Positions 5,703-13,490 of a stretch of DNA of 24,850 bases are shown here, one piece after another; within the stretch, counting starts at the first letter, position 1; each line of letters begins with the position of its first letter. The stretch is from positions 1-24,850 of the forward strand of contig URCP01000035.1 of NCBI GenBank assembly GCA_900546315.1, written 5' to 3'. The notes under the pieces were generated by a model, which saw only the letters and a program-made list of their open reading frames with translations, did not search any database and was not told where the DNA came from. A program made the translations under genes and the position numbers. Origin of the DNA: an uncultured Eubacteriales bacterium (GTDB lineage: Bacteria; Bacillota; Clostridia; Oscillospirales; CAG-272).

Positions 5703-7478
5703 TCATATTACATTGTATTCCTTGAGCAGCTTCTCGATATCCGTGTGTTCGATCTTTTCCAGTACCACCTTGAGCGCGAGCTTCTGGACGAGCGGGAGAT
5801 CCATGTCTGTGATCTTCTTTCCGTCGCGGAGCTTTACCGTGGCGTTCAGCAGGTCGCGGACGTCATAGGTGCTTCCCCAGACCTCCGGCACGCCGCGGTC
5901 GATGTTCAGGAGCGTGTAGACAGCCTCCATACCGGTGCGCATCGAGTACTCAGTTGTGAATATCGTGTCGCGCGCGGTTTCGGCGAACTGACCAAGGAAA
6001 GCGAAGTTCACCGCGTTCTCCGGAACTACGTCAGGACGGTCGCCCTTTGCTCTCGGCATGAAGAACGCCGTGATATACGGCATCATGACCGGAACGGTAT
6101 TCGCGTGCTTCGAGGCGAGCTCCTCGATCCTGTCCTCCGGAACTCCGATGTGGTAGAGCCACTCCATGCAGATCTCTTTACCGGTGCAGTCGCGCATAGG
6201 CTTCTTTATATAGTCGCCGGGCTTGTCGGAGAAGAGGCCGTAGACCCAGACGAGGCAGTGACCATCCGGCTGTTCGCGGAACTGCGGCTGGCGGTTTATT
6301 GTCCAGCTCATCAGCCACGAGGAATCCTTGACAGTCACGATACCGCCGGTGACGACCTTGCCGGAGAGCGGGTCACGCTTGCAGATATTCTTTATATAAG
6401 GCAGGATTTCATCATCGAAGGTCTCGACGGTGGCGCTCATCCAGTTCGACTGCTCCGGGTCATAGCAGAACTTGTCCGGGTGACCGAAGGACGGATCCTG
6501 AGCGGCGATCTTTCTCCACATATCCCAGCCGCCGCCTTCCTTGATCTCTTTGTTGAAAGGCGCGGGGGTGTCCTGACTGCCCATCGAGGAGTTCTCGACG
6601 CAGCCGCCGTTCGTGATGAACACGAGGTCGTTCTCGGTGAGGTCTATCGACGAGGGCACGCCGTCCTTTATAATGTCGATCTTCTTCGCGACCTTCTTCT
6701 CGGGGGTGATGTCGAACCCGACATTGACGACCTTTGTGCCGAAACGGAAGTCGACGCCGTGGCTCTCGAGGTATTTCACCATCGGGAGTATCATCGACTC
6801 ATACTGATTGTACTTCGTGAAGCGGAGCGCTGTGAAATCCGGCAGACCGCCGATATGGTGTATGAAGCGCTTGATGTAGAGCTTCATCTCAAGCGCGCTG
6901 TGCCAGTTCTCGAAGGCGAACATCGTGCGCCAGTAGAGCCAGAAGTTGGAGTTCAGCACCTCGTCGTCGAACACATCGGTGATGCGCTTGTCGGCGAGAG
7001 CCTCATCGGGAGTGAAGAAGAGCTTCATTATCTCCATCGCGCCCTTGTCGGAGATGTCGAACTTTCCGTCTGTGTGCGCGTCCTCGCCGCGGTTGACGGT
7101 GGCACGGCAGAGGGAGTAGTTCGGGTCTTCCTTGTTTAGCCAGTAGTACTCATCGAGGACGCTGACGCCTTCGGTCTCGATCGACGGGATCGAGCGGAAG
7201 AGATCCCACATGACCTCGAAGTGGTTGTCCATCTCGCGGCCGCCTCTCATTACGTATCCGACGTTCTCGAATTTCCAGCCGTCGCAGGCGCCGCCCGCAA
7301 GCTGCTCCTTTTCGAGAATGTGGACGTTTTCGCCCTTCATCTGGCCGTCGCGGACGAGGTAGCACGCCGCGGTGAGAGCGGCGAGACCGCTGCCCACGAT
7401 GTAGGCTGATTTGTTGTCAACGCCTTCCGGTTTCTTGGGGCGCGCGAATGCTTCATAGTTTCCGCTTGAATAGTACAT
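5703..7478 (-). CDS. ohyA: Oleate hydratase (FAD-dependent fatty acid double bond hydratase)
   Basis: The 591-residue protein belongs to the 'myosin-cross-reactive antigen' family. These enzymes add water to the 9,10 double bond of oleate to give 10-hydroxystearate (EC 4.2.1.53) and detoxify unsaturated fatty acids. The FAD-binding start AYIVGSGLAALTAA (about 25-38) is clear. The FAD-lid motif RGGREMDN carries Glu82, and Tyr201 lies in MKLYIKRF; these match the two catalytic residues described for the Staphylococcus aureus enzyme, even in numbering. WDLFRSIPSIE is another family hallmark. The length is normal. The ATG has a strong AGGAGGAAAAATC site. It is monocistronic, with its own promoter (7588-7616) and a leader of about 100 bases, and ends at the shared terminator at 5641-5681. 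Confidence 0.95.
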   Translation of the reverse strand: MYYSSGNYEAFARPKKPEGVDNKSAYIVGSGLAALTAACYLVRDGQMKGENVHILEKEQLAGGACDGWKFENVGYVMRGGREMDNHFEVMWDLFRSIPSIETEGVSVLDEYYWLNKEDPNYSLCRATVNRGEDAHTDGKFDISDKGAMEIMKLFFTPDEALADKRITDVFDDEVLNSNFWLYWRTMFAFENWHSALEMKLYIKRFIHHIGGLPDFTALRFTKYNQYESMILPMVKYLESHGVDFRFGTKVVNVGFDITPEKKVAKKIDIIKDGVPSSIDLTENDLVFITNGGCVENSSMGSQDTPAPFNKEIKEGGGWDMWRKIAAQDPSFGHPDKFCYDPEQSNWMSATVETFDDEILPYIKNICKRDPLSGKVVTGGIVTVKDSSWLMSWTINRQPQFREQPDGHCLVWVYGLFSDKPGDYIKKPMRDCTGKEICMEWLYHIGVPEDRIEELASKHANTVPVMMPYITAFFMPRAKGDRPDVVPENAVNFAFLGQFAETARDTIFTTEYSMRTGMEAVYTLLNIDRGVPEVWGSTYDVRDLLNATVKLRDGKKITDMDLPLVQKLALKVVLEKIEHTDIEKLLKEYNVI

Positions 7479-7587
7479 GATTTTTCCTCCTGTGAATTCT
7501 TTTATCTTATCTTTTTAATATAATCAGTGCCGGAGTCTTCCGGTGTCCGGCGGGGTGACCTCAGGTCGTTTCCCTTGGTGTGATTAT

Positions 7588-7616
7588 ATTATATACTATC
7601 CTGAAAAGAAACTCAA
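7588..7616 (-). promoter_or_regulatory. Promoter of oleate hydratase
   Basis: On the minus strand, TTGAGT (7611-7616) and TATAAT (7588-7593) are 17 bp apart. The leader to the ATG at 7478 holds a G/C-rich stretch (7527-7560) that may fold, but I recognise no riboswitch in it. Confidence 0.75.
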
Positions 7617-7617
7617 T

Positions 7618-7668
7618 ATACAGTAATCCCCCGGTGTCGCAAAATTTGTCACCGGGGGATTACTGTAT
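7618..7668. terminator. 19-bp perfect inverted repeat downstream of the SGNH pair
   Basis: The arm at 7618-7636 (ATACAGTAATCCCCCGGTG) pairs perfectly with 7650-7668 across 13 bases. It lies about 95 bp after the stop of the second SGNH gene and just upstream of the oleate hydratase promoter. On the minus strand only ATTGAGTTTC follows, a poor U-tract; GTTTTTC follows on the plus strand. It is most likely the end of the SGNH transcript, but the U-tract is better for the other strand. Confidence 0.6.
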
Positions 7669-7764
7669 GTTTTTCGGACATCCCGGATATCTGTGTTCAG
7701 ACAGAATCGGGGTTTTGTACAGGAAGGATATTTCTGATATCTGTCGCTTTTGTTGCGGATATCG

Positions 7765-8319
7765 TCACAGTACAGACTTTATCTTTTCGCAGACCGCCGC
7801 GGCGCAGAGATCGATTCCCTCGTCGGTCAGGTGGATGTTGTCATCCTTGCGTATGTATCTGTCAATATCGGATGAGACGAGCGCGTTCAGGTCGTTTATC
7901 ACGACGCCCTCCGCCATGAGCTTCGGTACGATGTACGCGTTGAACTCGTCTATGACTTTATTGCTGTTGTAAGGATTCTGTTCCGTGACCGGGGTGGTTG
8001 TCGCGAATATGATCTTGTCCGTGGTCTTCCGAAGCACCTTCAGTATCCGGAGCATGAACTCGCCGTAGGTCACGAGCGGCGTGAACGGTCCGTCGCCGAC
8101 AAGGTCGCAGACATCCCAGAGTCCGTTGTTCCAGTGGATCACGTCGGCGCCCGCGATCTCGTTCTTCCAGTCATACATGACGCCGCGCATCGTGTATTCG
8201 GCGAAACGGCAGTTGTCGGATGGCTGCCAGACGCTGAAATCCGTTCCGAGCATTTCCGGCACTTTGGTGCCGTAGCCTATCTGTCTTATTGAGTCTCCGA
8301 GGAGAACTATCTTTTTCAT
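7765..8319 (-). CDS. SGNH/GDSL-family hydrolase (downstream copy)
   Basis: The 184-residue cytoplasmic protein has the SGNH esterase fold: block I LLGDSIR with the nucleophile Ser10 near the N-terminus, a GLWD segment in place of the usual GxND block, and block V DDNIHLT carrying the Asp-x-x-His pair. SGNH enzymes remove acyl groups from sugars, lipids or other small substrates; there is no signal peptide, so an imported or internal substrate is likely. The ATG follows AAAGGAGAAAGCAC. It lies 23 bp downstream of its paralog at 8343-8894 and is clearly a tandem duplicate of it. IHWNNGLWD, IGYGTKVPEMLG and IIFATTTPV are shared almost unchanged. Deacetylation of glycan-derived sugars is inference from the neighbourhood only. 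Confidence 0.85.
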   Translation of the reverse strand: MKKIVLLGDSIRQIGYGTKVPEMLGTDFSVWQPSDNCRFAEYTMRGVMYDWKNEIAGADVIHWNNGLWDVCDLVGDGPFTPLVTYGEFMLRILKVLRKTTDKIIFATTTPVTEQNPYNSNKVIDEFNAYIVPKLMAEGVVINDLNALVSSDIDRYIRKDDNIHLTDEGIDLCAAAVCEKIKSVL

Positions 8320-8342
8320 GTGCTTTCTCCTTTATCCTTTTG

Positions 8343-8894
8343 TCATGCGAGGGATTTTATTTTCGCGCAGATTTGCCTTGAGCAGGCGTCTATACCCGCC
8401 GCGGTAAGGTGAACGCTGTCGTCTTCGCGGATATAATCATCGAGGTTTGCCGAGACAAGCGAGTAGAGGTCGTTTATAATGATTCCTTCCGCTTCGAGTT
8501 TCGGCACGATGTATTCGTTGTATTTTCTGGCGATCTCGTTGTTGTTGAGCGGATGGTTTCTGACCGGTGTCGTCGTCGCGAAGATTATCTTTCCGGTCGT
8601 TTTTTTGAGAGCTTTCGCGATTCTCATGATGAAATCGCCGTATGCCTCAAGCGGGGTGAATACGCCGTCGTCCCCGTGAACGCTCATGTCCCAGAGACCG
8701 TTGTTCCAGTGAATGATGTCGGCGCCCGCGATGCCGTCGACCCAGTCCTCGAGTACTCCGTGGAGTGTGTACTGCGCGTATCTGCCGTTGTCGGACGGCT
8801 GCCAGACCGTGTATTCCGGTCCGAGCATCTCCGGCACTTTTGTGCCGTAGCCGATCAGTCTTATTGAGTCTCCGAGGAGGACTACTTTTTTCAT
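8343..8894 (-). CDS. SGNH/GDSL-family hydrolase (upstream copy)
   Basis: The 183-residue protein is built like its downstream neighbour: LLGDSIR with Ser10, the HWNNGLWD block, and EDDSVHLT with the catalytic Asp and His. By eye it is well over half identical to the downstream copy along its whole length, with few length changes. The differences cluster at about 75-85 and in the C-terminal third, which may reflect different acyl substrates. The ribosome site AAAGGAAG is about 12 bases from the ATG, a little far. It is the first gene of the two-gene operon, with a promoter at 8945-8973. No clear terminator separates it from the AraC-type gene upstream, so some read-through is possible. Confidence 0.85.
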   Translation of the reverse strand: MKKVVLLGDSIRLIGYGTKVPEMLGPEYTVWQPSDNGRYAQYTLHGVLEDWVDGIAGADIIHWNNGLWDMSVHGDDGVFTPLEAYGDFIMRIAKALKKTTGKIIFATTTPVRNHPLNNNEIARKYNEYIVPKLEAEGIIINDLYSLVSANLDDYIREDDSVHLTAAGIDACSRQICAKIKSLA

Positions 8895-8944
8895 ATCTTG
8901 AAACTTCCTTTCTGACCGCTGTGTGAGGTCAAGCCTGTTCTTAC

Positions 8945-8973
8945 ATTATATCCTATCGGACGGCATTTTGCAA
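8945..8973 (-). promoter_or_regulatory. Promoter of the SGNH hydrolase pair
   Basis: On the minus strand, TTGCAA (8968-8973) and TATAAT (8945-8950) are 17 bp apart. The -10 lies about 50 bp before the ATG at 8894. Confidence 0.75.
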
Positions 8974-9015
8974 GCGGTTTTAGAAATTCACGCGGATTTG
9001 TCGGAACGCACAGAA

Positions 9016-9843
9016 CTATTTCCTGAGCGCGCCCGGTGTTACGCCATAATAACTATGAAAAGCCTTTATGAAATGCGCCTCGCTGGAATAACCGGTTTCG
9101 AGCGACGCGTTGATTATGCTTGAGCCGGACGCGAGGAGGTCGCGGGCGCGCGCCATGCGCAGGTCGGTGAGATATTTTTTATAGGTTGAACCAGTGTGTC
9201 GTTTGAAGTCGGAACAGAATTTTGACTGTCCGATATTGAAGCGGTCCGCGAGCTCCCTGATTGTCGGCGGAGAAGCGAGATTTTCAGCCGCGAGCAGTAT
9301 GACATTCTGAATATATGAAAGTGAGCCCGAGAACCGCTCACCCCTTCCGCTTTCCAGTATGTCGGATATCATATGTAAGAGCTGCGCGATTTGCAGATAC
9401 ATAAGCACCTTGTCATGTTTCCGGTGCTCCGTATTGTGGATAATGTCGGTGAGCGCGTGTATCTGAGCCATTTCCGCCGGATTCGGGTATACACAGGTGA
9501 GGTCGGCGTCTGTCAGAGGCGAGAAATCAATAAGGTCACGCGAAAAATACGAGAAGAATTTTTTTCCGAACCGTATTATGCTGCGCTCGTACACGCTGTC
9601 CTCGTGCGTCACGATCAGGTGCAGCGTGTACGGACGGTGAATATAGATCGCCGGACGGTCGCTGACGATTTTCTTTGAGTTGTTCGTCAACGTGTATGTG
9701 CTCGACTTGTATACTATCATGAACTCATAGTGCGGGTGCCAGTGAAGCACATGGCCGCTGTCCTTCGGCGAGCCGTTCGTTATGTTGTTATAGATTGTGG
9801 AATCCGCCGCTTCATTTCTGTTGACATAATTACTGAGTTCCAT
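9016..9843 (-). CDS. AraC-family transcriptional regulator
   Basis: The 275-residue protein has the common two-domain layout. A cupin-like effector domain spans about 1-150 (HVLHWHPHYEFMIVYKSS is typical of sugar-sensing AraC proteins). The C-terminal double helix-turn-helix spans about 175-275: IRELADRFNIGQSKFCSDFKR, then IINASLETGYSSEAHFIKAFHSYYGVTPGALRK. The ATG at 9843 with GGAGG 7 bases upstream is preferred over a TTG two codons earlier that would sit directly on the ribosome site. It is divergent from the sugar-binding lipoprotein gene at 9973. The shared 129-bp gap carries repeated motifs (9869-9952) that could be its binding sites. It probably activates the binding protein gene in response to a sugar; the ligand is unknown. 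Confidence 0.92.
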   Translation of the reverse strand: MELSNYVNRNEAADSTIYNNITNGSPKDSGHVLHWHPHYEFMIVYKSSTYTLTNNSKKIVSDRPAIYIHRPYTLHLIVTHEDSVYERSIIRFGKKFFSYFSRDLIDFSPLTDADLTCVYPNPAEMAQIHALTDIIHNTEHRKHDKVLMYLQIAQLLHMISDILESGRGERFSGSLSYIQNVILLAAENLASPPTIRELADRFNIGQSKFCSDFKRHTGSTYKKYLTDLRMARARDLLASGSSIINASLETGYSSEAHFIKAFHSYYGVTPGALRK

Positions 9844-9868
9844 ATACAATCCTCCGCAAGATTTTTAT

Positions 9869-9952
9869 GCAAAAATATCCAGATTTCGCAAGAATATGAT
9901 ATAAAAGTGAAAAAACTTATAGTATAATTATATCACAGAAAAATATTCTTGT
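9869..9952. promoter_or_regulatory. Candidate AraC operators: repeated GCAAnAATAT motif, and -10 of the binding protein gene
   Basis: GCAAAAATAT (9869-9878) and GCAAGAATAT (9888-9897) are direct repeats 19 bp apart. ATATTCTTGT (9943-9952) is the same motif inverted (ACAAGAATAT). A TATAAT box stands at 9923-9928 without a recognisable -35, as expected for an activator-dependent promoter of the gene at 9973. Binding by the divergent AraC protein is inference. Confidence 0.5.
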
Positions 9953-9972
9953 AAATATGAAAGGCGAAAAAG

Positions 9973-11433
9973 ATGAAAAAAGTAATTCTCTTTCTTCTGA
10001 CTGCCGCTTTGCTCTTATCGGCTTCCTGTGGCGAGGCTTCCGTGGACGGCAAGACGACCACGCCCGACTCATCGGGAGATGACATCAAGGAAAGCGATTC
10101 CGCGGCAACCGAGACTGAGCTCAGTGATGATCTCGGAAAATATGACTTCAGCGGCAGATCTTTCTCGATCTACACGCGCACGACTCCGCTCTTCTATCCA
10201 TATCTTGACCGGCAGGAGGCGACCGGAGACACAATCGACGACGCGGTCTATAACAGGAACCGCAAGCTTGAGGAGCGATTCAACTTCAGCTTTGATGAGC
10301 AGTATTATGACTACACGGTCGAGGGAAACGACGCGCCGCGCAAGCTTCTGCTGGCTGGAGACGATACATATCAGCTTTACGTCGGGCGCTGTGTGCATAT
10401 GTTCAATTACGCGTCGGAAGGGTATTTTTATAAGATAGATGACCTGACGGCGATAAACACCGAAAAGCCGTACTGGAACAGCCAGCTCTATGACAATCTC
10501 TCTATCGGAAACGCGCACTATTTCGCGGTTGGCGATTTCAATATCTCGGCGTTTGACTTCACTCATGTGCTTCTGTTCAACAAGAAGATGATCGACGATC
10601 TGAATCTCGGGGATATCTATTCGACCGTGCTCGACGGAAAGTGGACGTTTGATCGATTCGGCGAGATGTCGCGCGCGGCGGTCTCGGATGTCAACGGCGA
10701 CTCTGTCATGGATGAAAATGATCAGTACGGCTATACGTCGCTCGGGAAGCAGGTGCTTCCGGGCTTCTGGATCGCCGGTGGAGCATTATCCATGAAGAAG
10801 GACGACGGTCAGCTGGTTTACACCGCTCCCACCGACCAGAAATTCATAGATGTCTGTCAGAAGGTTTTCGAGATCACATGGAACGACAATATCTGGCACC
10901 GTGTGCCGATCACGGTCGACCGCGAGGAGGAGATGCAGATGTTCTGCGACGGAAAGGCGCTCTTTACCGACAGCTCCTGCTTCCAGATATCCCTGACCCG
11001 CGACGCGGCGACCGACTTCGGTATCATTCCGTATCCGAAATATGACGAGACTCAGGATAAATATTATTCGCGCATCGAGGGCTGCGAGCTTTTCGGAGTT
11101 CCGCTGACGAACGCCGACCCGGAAATGACCTCCGTGATACTCGAGGCTATGGCGTGTGAATCGAGGAAGATCGTTATCCCGGCGTATTATGAGGTCGCAC
11201 TGAAGGTCAAGTTCACGCGCGACGAGGAATCGTCAAAGATGCTCGATATAGCGTTTGAGAACAGGGTCTTTGACTACGGAGACACGATACTCTGCGAGGA
11301 GTTCCGCGACGGCGTGATGCGTCAGGCTTTCGCGAAGGATAACCGCGATATCGTGTCGACGCTGACGAAGTTTCAGAATAAGGTCGAAAAGAAGCTCGGG
11401 ACGCTTAACGACGCGTTTGGAACGTTGGAGTGA
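9973..11433 (+). CDS. Extracellular solute-binding lipoprotein (ABC sugar uptake type), copy 1
   Basis: The 486-residue lipoprotein has a signal peptide with lipobox LLSASC, placing the lipidated Cys at 19. A Ser/Thr/Asp-rich linker follows, then a two-lobe family-1-type solute-binding domain. It is related to the products of 13487-14944 and 20651-22123; all three share a GDTIDDAVYNRN-like N-lobe segment, a LFNKKMI-like segment, a WTFDRF-like helix and an FGIIPYPKYDETQDKYYS-like C-lobe segment. Residues 239-250 (DVNGDSVMDEND, followed by QYGY) look like an EF-hand or dockerin-type calcium loop. Such proteins deliver sugars to an ABC importer, but no permease gene is in the window. A moderate site (AAAGG) precedes the ATG. 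The gene is divergent from the AraC gene and probably controlled by it. Confidence 0.88.
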   Translation: MKKVILFLLTAALLLSASCGEASVDGKTTTPDSSGDDIKESDSAATETELSDDLGKYDFSGRSFSIYTRTTPLFYPYLDRQEATGDTIDDAVYNRNRKLEERFNFSFDEQYYDYTVEGNDAPRKLLLAGDDTYQLYVGRCVHMFNYASEGYFYKIDDLTAINTEKPYWNSQLYDNLSIGNAHYFAVGDFNISAFDFTHVLLFNKKMIDDLNLGDIYSTVLDGKWTFDRFGEMSRAAVSDVNGDSVMDENDQYGYTSLGKQVLPGFWIAGGALSMKKDDGQLVYTAPTDQKFIDVCQKVFEITWNDNIWHRVPITVDREEEMQMFCDGKALFTDSSCFQISLTRDAATDFGIIPYPKYDETQDKYYSRIEGCELFGVPLTNADPEMTSVILEAMACESRKIVIPAYYEVALKVKFTRDEESSKMLDIAFENRVFDYGDTILCEEFRDGVMRQAFAKDNRDIVSTLTKFQNKVEKKLGTLNDAFGTLE

Positions 11434-11497
11434 GCCGGGTAACGGTGATTGTGCGGTATGCACAAAATAGAATGAGTAAAATTGTAATAACTTCCAA

Positions 11498-11526
11498 TTG
11501 ACAATTAATGTATTCGGTGGTATAAT
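11498..11526 (+). promoter_or_regulatory. Consensus promoter of the IclR-sialidase operon
   Basis: TTGACA (11498-11503) and TATAAT (11521-11526) are both perfect, 17 bp apart, with GGTGG directly before the -10. Transcription should start near 11533, about 60 bases before the ATG at 11592. Confidence 0.88.
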
Positions 11527-11550
11527 TCCTTGCATAAAAAATACGGAAAG

Positions 11551-11568
11551 CGTTCGGAATACCGAACG
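11551..11568 (+). promoter_or_regulatory. Dyad operator candidate in the IclR-sialidase leader
   Basis: CGTTCGG (11551-11557) and CCGAACG (11562-11568) are perfect inverted halves around AATA. The dyad lies just downstream of the expected transcription start, between a perfect promoter and the start codon of a gene whose N-terminus is an IclR-type DNA-binding domain. This is the place for an autoregulatory operator. It could instead act as an RNA hairpin. Confidence 0.55.
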
Positions 11569-11591
11569 ATGGACAGTTGGGAGCGCTTTTT

Positions 11592-13490
11592 ATGAACAGG
11601 TCTGTGGAAAGGTCGATCATGATACTCGAATATCTCTCGAGATCCGGGAGACCGGTCGGGGTGAGTGAGCTTGCGCGCGCGCTCGGAATCCCGAAAAGCA
11701 GTATGCACGATTGTCTTTCCACGCTTCTCGACATGGGATGCGTTGAGACGTCCGGCGGCGGGTATGTCATCGGAAGGCGTTCACAGCTGCTCGCGGCGAT
11801 GATGTTCCGGAGTGTCGGTGTCGGCGCGGCTGAGAGGGCTGTCATAACGGGATTGCATTTGGATTCGGGGCTCTCGGCGTCGATCTGGCGCAGGGATTCC
11901 GGAATGGTCCTGTGCATGGCGGTCTCGGCGGACGAGAAGATGAAGCGCTTCGCGCCGAAGGTCGGAGAGACCCGTGAGATGCACCTGACTGCGCCCGGAA
12001 AGGCGGTGCTCTCAATGTCGGATGACGAGTCGGTCGGACTCAGCGTCGGTACAGGATGCTATACTGCGCATACGGCGAACTCTATTGTCACGTGGTTCAG
12101 TCTGACCGATGAGCTTGCCGTTGTCCGGAAGCGGGGATTCGCGGTGGAGGAGTTCGAGAACAGCGCGTTCACGTGGGCGCTGGCGGCTCCTTACCGACAG
12201 CTCGACGGCGCGGAGATGGCAGTTTCGCTTGAGATGCGGGCGAGGTCGGCTGAGGCTCCGGGCGGCGACGAGGTGATGCGGCTTTCACGTATGGTTATGC
12301 GGACGGCGAAGGAACTCGGAAGGGTTCCGGAGAACGATACTGATTTCTGTGTTTACGAAAGGAAGACTATCATGGCAGTAAATACCACCGATAAGGACAA
12401 ATCGCTGCTTCCCGCAAGCTATATTTACGACGAGACGATACTTCACGACCCGGACGGCGTGTACGCCGACGAGGCGAGAAAATTCCAGGGTATCCCGGGC
12501 ATAGAGTCGACGCCCGGCGGCAGGTTCTTCATCACGTTCTACACCGGCATGGAGGATGAGGGCAACGGAAACTTCCTGCTTCTCTACAAGAGCGAGGATG
12601 GAAAGGATTTCGGAAAGGCGTTCATGGCGGTTATTCCGCCGGCTGAGAACACGCGGTGCTTCGACCCGTGCCTCTGGATGTCGCCGGACGGGAAGCTGAG
12701 GCTTTTCTGGGCGCAGAGCAGCACGTGGTTCGACGGAAGGGTCGGCGTCTGGTGCGCGGTCTGTGACAATCCGGACGCGGACGAGGTGAGGTTCTCGGCA
12801 CCGGAGAGAATTGCGAACGGCGTCATGATGAACAAGCCGATCGCGCTGAAAAACGGCGACTGGCTGCTCCCGTGCGCTATCTGGGCGGCTTGCAACTCTG
12901 AACTGAACTTCATTCCGGATGAGAGGTTCTCAAACGTCTACCGCTCGACGGACGGCGGGAAGACTTACAAGTGCATAGGTCACTGCGACTGCCCGGATCG
13001 CCTTATCGACGAGCATATGCTCTATGAGAGGGAGGACGGAACGCTCGTGATGCTGGTGCGCACGAACTACGGCATCGGCGAGAGCGTATCGACCGACGGC
13101 GGCGTCACATGGTCGACCGGGCATGATTCGGGGCTCGGCGGACCGAACTCGCGCTTCTGCGTGAGACGGCTGAGAAGCGGCAGACTGCTTCTCGTCAACC
13201 ACAAAAACTTCAAGGGCAGGAACAACCTGACCGCGATGCTCTCGGAGGACGACGGGCACACGTGGAGTGAGGGAATACTGCTCGACGAGAGAAACGACGT
13301 GTCGTATCCGGACGTGACCGAGACGGCGGACGGGTATCTGCATATTGTGTATGACTATAACAGATTCAGCGACAAGGAGATACTCGTCGCGACGCTGAAT
13401 GAGGACGATATACTCGCCGGGAAGCCGGTTTCCGGAAAAGCGGAGCTGAAGCGTGTCGTCGTCAAGGCGTACGGGGTCAAGAGATCATGA
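11592..13490 (+). CDS. IclR-type regulator fused in frame to a sialidase-like beta-propeller
   Basis: One open frame of 632 codons encodes two proteins that are normally separate. Residues 1-75 are an IclR winged helix (VGVSELARALGIPKSSMHDCL). Residues 80-245 are the IclR effector domain, with REMHLTAPGKAVLS at 128-141 and a GFAVEEFEN segment at 182-190. From 261 on it is a BNR/sialidase-type propeller with Asp boxes STDGGKTY (452-459), STDGGVTW (500-507) and SEDDGHTW (551-558). The classical FRIP start of sialidases is not visible; PGIESTPGG takes that place. There is no signal peptide, so the enzyme part is cytoplasmic and its substrate is uncertain. The ATG at 11592 has GGGAG upstream. An in-frame ATG at 12372 behind GAAAGGAAG could start the sialidase alone. 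The 3' end overlaps the next lipoprotein gene by ATGA. Confidence 0.82.
   Translation: MNRSVERSIMILEYLSRSGRPVGVSELARALGIPKSSMHDCLSTLLDMGCVETSGGGYVIGRRSQLLAAMMFRSVGVGAAERAVITGLHLDSGLSASIWRRDSGMVLCMAVSADEKMKRFAPKVGETREMHLTAPGKAVLSMSDDESVGLSVGTGCYTAHTANSIVTWFSLTDELAVVRKRGFAVEEFENSAFTWALAAPYRQLDGAEMAVSLEMRARSAEAPGGDEVMRLSRMVMRTAKELGRVPENDTDFCVYERKTIMAVNTTDKDKSLLPASYIYDETILHDPDGVYADEARKFQGIPGIESTPGGRFFITFYTGMEDEGNGNFLLLYKSEDGKDFGKAFMAVIPPAENTRCFDPCLWMSPDGKLRLFWAQSSTWFDGRVGVWCAVCDNPDADEVRFSAPERIANGVMMNKPIALKNGDWLLPCAIWAACNSELNFIPDERFSNVYRSTDGGKTYKCIGHCDCPDRLIDEHMLYEREDGTLVMLVRTNYGIGESVSTDGGVTWSTGHDSGLGGPNSRFCVRRLRSGRLLLVNHKNFKGRNNLTAMLSEDDGHTWSEGILLDERNDVSYPDVTETADGYLHIVYDYNRFSDKEILVATLNEDDILAGKPVSGKAELKRVVVKAYGVKRS
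12357..12374 (+). promoter_or_regulatory. Internal ribosome binding site and in-frame ATG at the domain junction
   Basis: GAAAGGAAG (12358-12366) lies 5 bases before an in-frame ATG at 12372, exactly where the IclR part ends and the sialidase part begins (codon 261). It looks like the start signal of a once separate, 372-residue sialidase-like gene. Either both the fusion and the short protein are made, or the fusion arose by loss of a stop codon just upstream. Confidence 0.6.

Noticed and set aside
5664..7139. A 491-codon open frame on the plus strand
   Set aside because: It lies antisense to oleate hydratase, whose family motifs and catalytic residues are clear. The antisense product has biased, repetitive composition and no ribosome site.
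11446..11466. Small hairpin TTGTGC/GCACAA after the first binding lipoprotein gene
   Set aside because: The stem is only 6 bp and no U-run follows, so it is not called as a terminator; the end of that transcript remains unclear.
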